Part shown: positions 60,318 through 64,000 of the stretch, piece after piece
Numbering within the stretch: the stretch's first letter is position 1
How the letters are laid out: each line of letters opens with the position of its first letter
Assembly (NCBI GenBank): GCA_964542165.1
Contig: CAZITQ010000013.1
Location: forward strand, 7,692 to 71,691
Origin: CAYTBN01 sp964542165
GTDB taxonomy: Bacteria; Myxococcota_A; UBA796; UBA9615; CAYRNR01
Direction of reading: 5' to 3'
DNA: 64,000 nt
Made by a program: the position numbers and the translations under genes
The notes under the pieces: model-generated
Seen by the model: only the letters and a program-made list of their open reading frames with translations
Database searches by the model: none
What the model was told of the DNA's origin: nothing

Positions 60318-60380
60318 GGCTACCTCCGTGGGGGATCCTGGGATCCCATCCGGCCCGATGCAAGCGGGGAGCACGCGGCC

Positions 60381-60386
60381 TATACT
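60381..60386 (+). promoter_or_regulatory. -10 element upstream of a poly-Asp lipoprotein gene
   Basis: TATACT (60381-60386), near-perfect, 14 bases before the ATG at 60400 (counting from the last base). GGGAGCAAGG supplies the ribosome site. The -35 position is not a clear match. Confidence 0.45.
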
Positions 60387-60399
60387 CGCGGGAGCAAGG

Positions 60400-61287
60400 A
60401 TGATCCGACCCCTACCCCGCCGAAAATTGCTCTGGGCGTGCCTGCTGGGCTTGCTCTGCGGGCTGGCCTGTCCCTCGGACGACGACGATTCGGCGGGGGA
60501 CGACGACTCGGCGGGGGATGACGACACCGGGGATGACGACGACTCGGCGGGGGACGACGACACGTCCTGGGGGGATCCGGGGGCGCAGGATCCGCCCTCG
60601 CTGGATCCCCTGCCCGCTCAGACCAACGACGACTCGATCCTCGTGACCGGGAGCGCGGCGCAGGGGGACTCGCTGATCCGGGCCTACAACCTCGACCTCT
60701 CCAACCCGGCCACGGCCACCGCGGACGCGGGCGGGGGGTTCGGCGTGGAGGTGGACCTGGGATTCGGCGGCAACACGCTGCAGGTGACCGCCGAGGCGGA
60801 CGGACTGGAGAGTCTCCCGGCCAGCGCCACGGTGGAACGCTGCACCCCCGGCGACCCCCACGAAGCCCTCGGCGGAGACAGCTGCGCCGACGCCATCGAC
60901 CTCGGCTCGCTGTTCGACGACGGAACCGTCCGCACCGTCAGCGGCAACGCCCTGCAGGCCGGCGACGAGGACTGGTACGTGTTCCTGGCCGCCGACGACT
61001 ACATCGAGGACCTGGCCACCGGCGGCGACGACTGGGCCGTGGACATCCACTTCACCGTCAACGAGGGCGACGCCTTCCGGATGACGGTCCACAAGGGATC
61101 CTGCGACGCGGCCCTGTGCGAGGACGAGCCCGGCGGCTACACCGAGTACACCGACGTGGTCGACCAGACCCCCTGCGGTGGGCTGGCCAACGAGTGCGCC
61201 GACGACACCGTGCCGTTCTACATCCGGGTGGTGGGCGAGGAAGCCGGCGGCTGCCAGGGCTACACCCTGTCGCTGCGCAACGGCTGA
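60400..61287 (+). CDS. Poly-Asp lipoprotein with Cys-Pro-Ser-Asp4 export-signal-like start
   Basis: A 295-residue lipoprotein. Lipobox CGLAC is followed by Pro-Ser-Asp-Asp-Asp-Asp-Ser-Ala-Gly, then more GDDDxx units to about residue 55. The SDDDD stretch after the Cys looks like the lipoprotein export signal of Bacteroides. The mature part (60-295) begins with a Pro-rich segment, then a beta domain (SILVTGSAAQGDSLIRAYN and GGFGVEVDLGFGGNTL) and ends with a Cys-paired pattern (CDAALCEDEPGG, LANEC, GGCQGYTLSLRNG), perhaps a pre-peptidase C-terminal-like fold. I do not recognise it further. Confidence 0.78.
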   Translation: MIRPLPRRKLLWACLLGLLCGLACPSDDDDSAGDDDSAGDDDTGDDDDSAGDDDTSWGDPGAQDPPSLDPLPAQTNDDSILVTGSAAQGDSLIRAYNLDLSNPATATADAGGGFGVEVDLGFGGNTLQVTAEADGLESLPASATVERCTPGDPHEALGGDSCADAIDLGSLFDDGTVRTVSGNALQAGDEDWYVFLAADDYIEDLATGGDDWAVDIHFTVNEGDAFRMTVHKGSCDAALCEDEPGGYTEYTDVVDQTPCGGLANECADDTVPFYIRVVGEEAGGCQGYTLSLRNG

Positions 61288-61299
61288 AGCTCCGGTCCC

Positions 61300-63192
61300 T
61301 CAGCGTCTCCCACGCCGAAGCACCGCGATCAGTAGCAGCCCGATCGCCGGGTAGATCCCGCGGCCGCCCGCCCCCGCGCGGCACTCGCAGTCCCCGAACC
61401 GTGCCCCGTCCCCAGGGTCCCCCGAGTCGTCGTCGTCCGCCCCCCCGCAGTCCGGATCGTCCGCGTCCACCAGGCCGTCGCAGTCGTCGTCGAATCCGTC
61501 GTCGCAGCCCTCGTCCGCGGATGGGCTGACGGACGGGTCGGCGTCGTCGCAGTCGTCCCCGCCCTCGGACTCCGCGTCGTGGCCATCCCCGTCCACGTCC
61601 ACCAGATCGGAGCCATCACAGTCCTGGTCGACCCCGTCGTAGGGCACCTCGGGGGCCGTGGGGTAGATGCTCGCGTTGGAGTCGTTGCAGTCGCCCGCGC
61701 CCGGACCGTCCCCGCACCCGGCGTACCCGTCTCCGTCCTCGTCGAACCCCTCGTCGATCCAGCCGTCACAGTCGTTGTCCACCCCGTCACAGAGCTCCAG
61801 CGCCCCGGGCAGCGCGGACGGGTCGTCCGGCTCGCAGTCCCCCCCGCACACGCTGAGCCCGTCCCCGTCCGGATCCCCGTGCTCGTCGGTGGAGGGATCG
61901 CAGTCGTTGTCCCAGCCGTCGCAGACCTCGGTGGCCCCCGGGTGGATCACGTGGATCCCGTCCTGGCAGTCGCCCTCACACTCGCGGTAGCCGTCGTAGT
62001 CGTTGTCGATCTCCAGGTGCCCGTCACCGGCGCAGTCCTGATCGATGCCATCACAGGGGTCGGGGGCCCCCGGGTAGCTCGTGTCGTCGCTGTCGTCGCA
62101 GTCCCCTTCGCAGGGGGTGAAGCCGTCGGCGTCGGTGTCCTCGCCGATCACCTCGTCCACCACGCCGTCACAGTCGTTGTCCATGCCGTCGCAGACCTCC
62201 TCGGCGCCGGGGTAGACGGTGATCTCGTCGTTGTCGCAGTCCCCGTCACACGCGGTGATGCCGTCCCCATCCAGGTCCTCGTTCACCCCCTCGTCGATCC
62301 CGTCGTCGCAGTCGTTGTCCAGTCCGTCGCAGAGCTCGGGGCCCCCGGGGAAGATCGTGGGGTCGGCGTCCTCGCAGTCCCCGTCGCAGATGCTCCAGCC
62401 GTCCCCGTCGGCGTCGTCGCCGATCACCTGGTCGACCTGGCCGTCGCAGTCGTTGTCGATGCCGTCGCAGACCTCCGAGTGGCCGGGGAAGGCCTGGGGC
62501 TCGGCGTCGTCGCAGTCCCCGTCGCAGGGGGTGAAGCCGTCCATGTCCGCGTCCACGACGTCGTTGGCGATGGCGTCGCAGTCGTTGTCGATGCCGTCGC
62601 AGAGCTCGGGGGCCCCCGGATAGACGGTGACGTCGCCGTCGTCGCAGTCCCCGTCACAGTCGGTGTAGCCGTCCCCGTCGGCGTCCGTGTCGAGACAGGG
62701 CAGGTACTCGAAGACCAGCTCCACGTACGACAGGCAGTAGTTCGTCCCGGTGACCTCGACCTCGAACACGTTGGAGAGGCCGTGGAGATACCCCGGCAGA
62801 TCCGCGGGGTAGACCGGGCTGGTGTACTCGGTCGGACCCTGGCAGCCGTCGCAGGTACAGGTCTCCTGGACCAGGTCGTCCCCCGACGCGATCGGCTCCC
62901 CGTTGATGGAGAACTCCCAGCCCGCCGCGCCATCGCAGTTCAGCCCGTAGGTCCGGACCGTGACCTGCTCGATGATCCCCACTATCGGCAGTGGGTCCTG
63001 GAAGAAGACGTGGTCCATGAACACGCCGGCGGTGGTGCCGTACTGATCCGCGCAAGCGAAGTCGTCGGCGCAGATATCACAGACGCCCCCGGTCCAGCCG
63101 TCCAGGGCCAGCGTGTACGTGTCCGCGCGGGCTTGCACCCCGGCGCCGAGAGCCAGGATCGCCAACGTCAACAACGGCCAGCGGATCGCCAT
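61300..63192 (-). CDS. MopE-type repeat surface protein with CxC C-terminal tail
   Basis: A 630-residue exported protein. The signal peptide ends ARA. Residues 25-165 form an unidentified Cys-rich domain with seven Cys (CDICADDFAC). From about 165 on, about ten copies of a 40-residue MopE-type metal-binding repeat occur: DxDxDG(Y/F)xxCxGDCDD...PGAxExCDGxDNDCDGxxDE. MopE in Methylococcus binds copper; the acidic loops also suit calcium. A short poly-Asp/Gly linker (GADDDDSGDPGDG) is followed by CECRAG, GIYPAIGLLLIAVL and RRGRR, the same CxC-tail type as the two other surface proteins here. Expected to be cell-surface anchored. Confidence 0.88.
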   Translation of the reverse strand: MAIRWPLLTLAILALGAGVQARADTYTLALDGWTGGVCDICADDFACADQYGTTAGVFMDHVFFQDPLPIVGIIEQVTVRTYGLNCDGAAGWEFSINGEPIASGDDLVQETCTCDGCQGPTEYTSPVYPADLPGYLHGLSNVFEVEVTGTNYCLSYVELVFEYLPCLDTDADGDGYTDCDGDCDDGDVTVYPGAPELCDGIDNDCDAIANDVVDADMDGFTPCDGDCDDAEPQAFPGHSEVCDGIDNDCDGQVDQVIGDDADGDGWSICDGDCEDADPTIFPGGPELCDGLDNDCDDGIDEGVNEDLDGDGITACDGDCDNDEITVYPGAEEVCDGMDNDCDGVVDEVIGEDTDADGFTPCEGDCDDSDDTSYPGAPDPCDGIDQDCAGDGHLEIDNDYDGYRECEGDCQDGIHVIHPGATEVCDGWDNDCDPSTDEHGDPDGDGLSVCGGDCEPDDPSALPGALELCDGVDNDCDGWIDEGFDEDGDGYAGCGDGPGAGDCNDSNASIYPTAPEVPYDGVDQDCDGSDLVDVDGDGHDAESEGGDDCDDADPSVSPSADEGCDDGFDDDCDGLVDADDPDCGGADDDDSGDPGDGARFGDCECRAGAGGRGIYPAIGLLLIAVLRRGRR

Positions 63193-63354
63193 CTCGAGGG
63201 TCCTTCGAATGAGATCTTCGCGGTTCCCGTCTACCAGGTCCAGCGCGCGTGCGTTACCCGCGGGGCGCTCGTCCGTGAAAAGGGGATGACGTGGGCCGGC
63301 GATGTGGTAAGTTGGGCGGCCCTTGAAACTGCCCTTCGAGGAGGCTGCTGCACC

Positions 63355-64000
63355 ATGAGAAAGGCACTCGTCGCGACTCTGCTGGTCTGTGCCTGGGCCC
63401 TACCAGCGTTCGCCGGAAGTGATGACGCTCGCAAGAAGTTCTTCGTCGGCGCGAGCATGGTCGAGGCGGGAGAGCTCCAGAGCGCGATCCCCTACCTCGA
63501 GGAGACCCTGGAGCTCGACGGCAGCTTCTGCCGGGCGAACTACTACCTCGTCAAGTGCTACCTGGACGTGGGAGACGACGACTCCATCCGCAAGGCCCAC
63601 GACGCCCTGGCGGCCTACGAGTCCTGCGCCTCGGAAGGCGAGGAAGCGGACGTGGCCGAGCTCAAGGGGATCATCCCCGCGCTCCCGGCCGGCGGTTCCG
63701 GAGGCGGCTCCAGCCGGGACGACCGCGGCTCGTACGAAGACGAGGAAGGCTTCTCCGACCGGCACGGTGACAGCGGCTCCGGCGAACGGATCCGCGGTGA
63801 GGCCATCGAGCGGGACACCGGCGACGACGACGACGACGGCGACAGCGGGTGGATCCGCGGGGAGTCCATCAGCCGGGGAGACGACGACGACGACGACGAC
63901 AGCGGCCCCGCCGACGACGACGACGACGACGACGCCGCCCCCACCGACGACGACGACGACGACGACCACAACCACAACCACAACCACCACGACCACCACA
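63355..64000 (+). CDS. TPR-containing secreted protein with poly-Asp and His/Asn-rich region, truncated at window end
   Basis: At least 215 residues; the frame is still open at the window end. Signal peptide ends AFA. Residues 25-105 contain helical TPR-like repeats (KKFFVGASMVEAGELQSAIPYLEETLELD, then YYLVKCYLDVGDDD). Residues about 120-200 alternate acid-rich Asp runs with Gly/Ser/Arg (RIRGEAIERD and IRGESISRG, an imperfect repeat). From about 203 the sequence becomes HNHNHNHHDHH, a His-rich stretch expected to bind Zn, Ni or Cu. The gene may be a periplasmic metal sponge or assembly factor. GAGGAGGCTGC precedes the ATG by several bases. Confidence 0.72.
   Translation, partial: MRKALVATLLVCAWALPAFAGSDDARKKFFVGASMVEAGELQSAIPYLEETLELDGSFCRANYYLVKCYLDVGDDDSIRKAHDALAAYESCASEGEEADVAELKGIIPALPAGGSGGGSSRDDRGSYEDEEGFSDRHGDSGSGERIRGEAIERDTGDDDDDGDSGWIRGESISRGDDDDDDDSGPADDDDDDDAAPTDDDDDDDHNHNHNHHDHH

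Noticed and set aside
60318..60563. Upstream extension of the TfoX-N gene to 191 residues with a Ser/Pro-rich start
   Set aside because: It lies opposite the poly-Asp lipoprotein gene and no homologue has such an extension. A good ribosome site marks ATG 60317.
61300..63192. MopE repeats as a CRISPR-like array
   Set aside because: The DNA repeats are coding, about 120 bases long and degenerate, with acidic protein motifs; there are no unique spacers or cas genes.

Overview
The window is about 64 kb of very GC-rich bacterial DNA carrying 55 protein-coding genes on both strands. It has no rRNA, tRNA or CRISPR array that I can see, no complete insertion sequence, and no gene-free stretch longer than about 250 bases. 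The organism is most likely a Gram-negative, predatory- or myxobacteria-like member of the former Deltaproteobacteria (Myxococcota or a near relative), probably a metagenome assembly because a 100-N gap sits in a tandem repeat at 50253-50352. The reasons are OmpA and lipoprotein genes, eukaryote-like Ser/Thr kinase, PEGA, ankyrin and MopE-type repeat proteins, an ADYC-domain protein, MYXO-CTERM-like C-terminal tails with a Cys-x-Cys motif, and many secreted proteins with poly-aspartate linkers. This placement is inference, since no phylogenetic marker is present.

Layout. 1-2.8 kb: end of an unknown gene, then an HtpX protease and a site-2 protease with CBS domains. 2.9-9.5 kb: a tightly packed membrane-stress operon with an OmpA lipoprotein, a 1049-residue coiled-coil membrane P-loop ATPase, two MscS channels and a DUF432-like protein. 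9.5-13.5 kb (minus strand): an RCK/USP regulator, a CPA2 antiporter and a beta-CASP RNA-processing nuclease. 13.7-19 kb: YceI, a perfect 29-bp inverted repeat, an HtrA protease fused to a probable beta-barrel, a response regulator with a kinase-like tail, and an ankyrin protein. 19-31.9 kb: glycosyltransferase pair, pentapeptide protein, surface proteins, a TPR/AAA+ operon and an arylsulfotransferase-like lipoprotein. 32-36.5 kb (minus strand): a complete BMP-type nucleoside ABC importer. 36.7-52.8 kb: lipoproteins, PEGA protein, a gingipain-family protease, ADYC protein, FG-GAP/MopE lipoprotein, Ser/Thr kinase operon, a glycoside-hydrolase-like lipoprotein and two tandem paralogous propeller lipoproteins. 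52.8-56.3 kb: LytS/LytTR two-component pair followed by a bactofilin-like membrane protein whose upstream region holds five ACCGTT boxes. 56.5-64 kb: VIT/VWA protein, paraoxonase-like lipoprotein, TfoX-N protein, a poly-Asp lipoprotein, a ten-repeat MopE protein and a truncated TPR/poly-Asp/His gene.

Unifying theme. About a dozen exported proteins carry GAC-encoded poly-Asp linkers, and nearly all of these linkers sit directly next to the membrane anchor. In lipoproteins they follow the lipobox Cys, which in seven of eight cases is followed by Pro. In proteins with C-terminal tails they precede the Cys-x-Cys, hydrophobic and Arg-rich tail. This looks like a dedicated surface-display tether or export signal and is the main candidate for an undescribed system here. 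Second-tier candidates are the MscS/ATPase/DUF432 operon, the LytTR-type operator array, helically phased TTACC boxes at 24126-24162, and a set of leaderless promoters.
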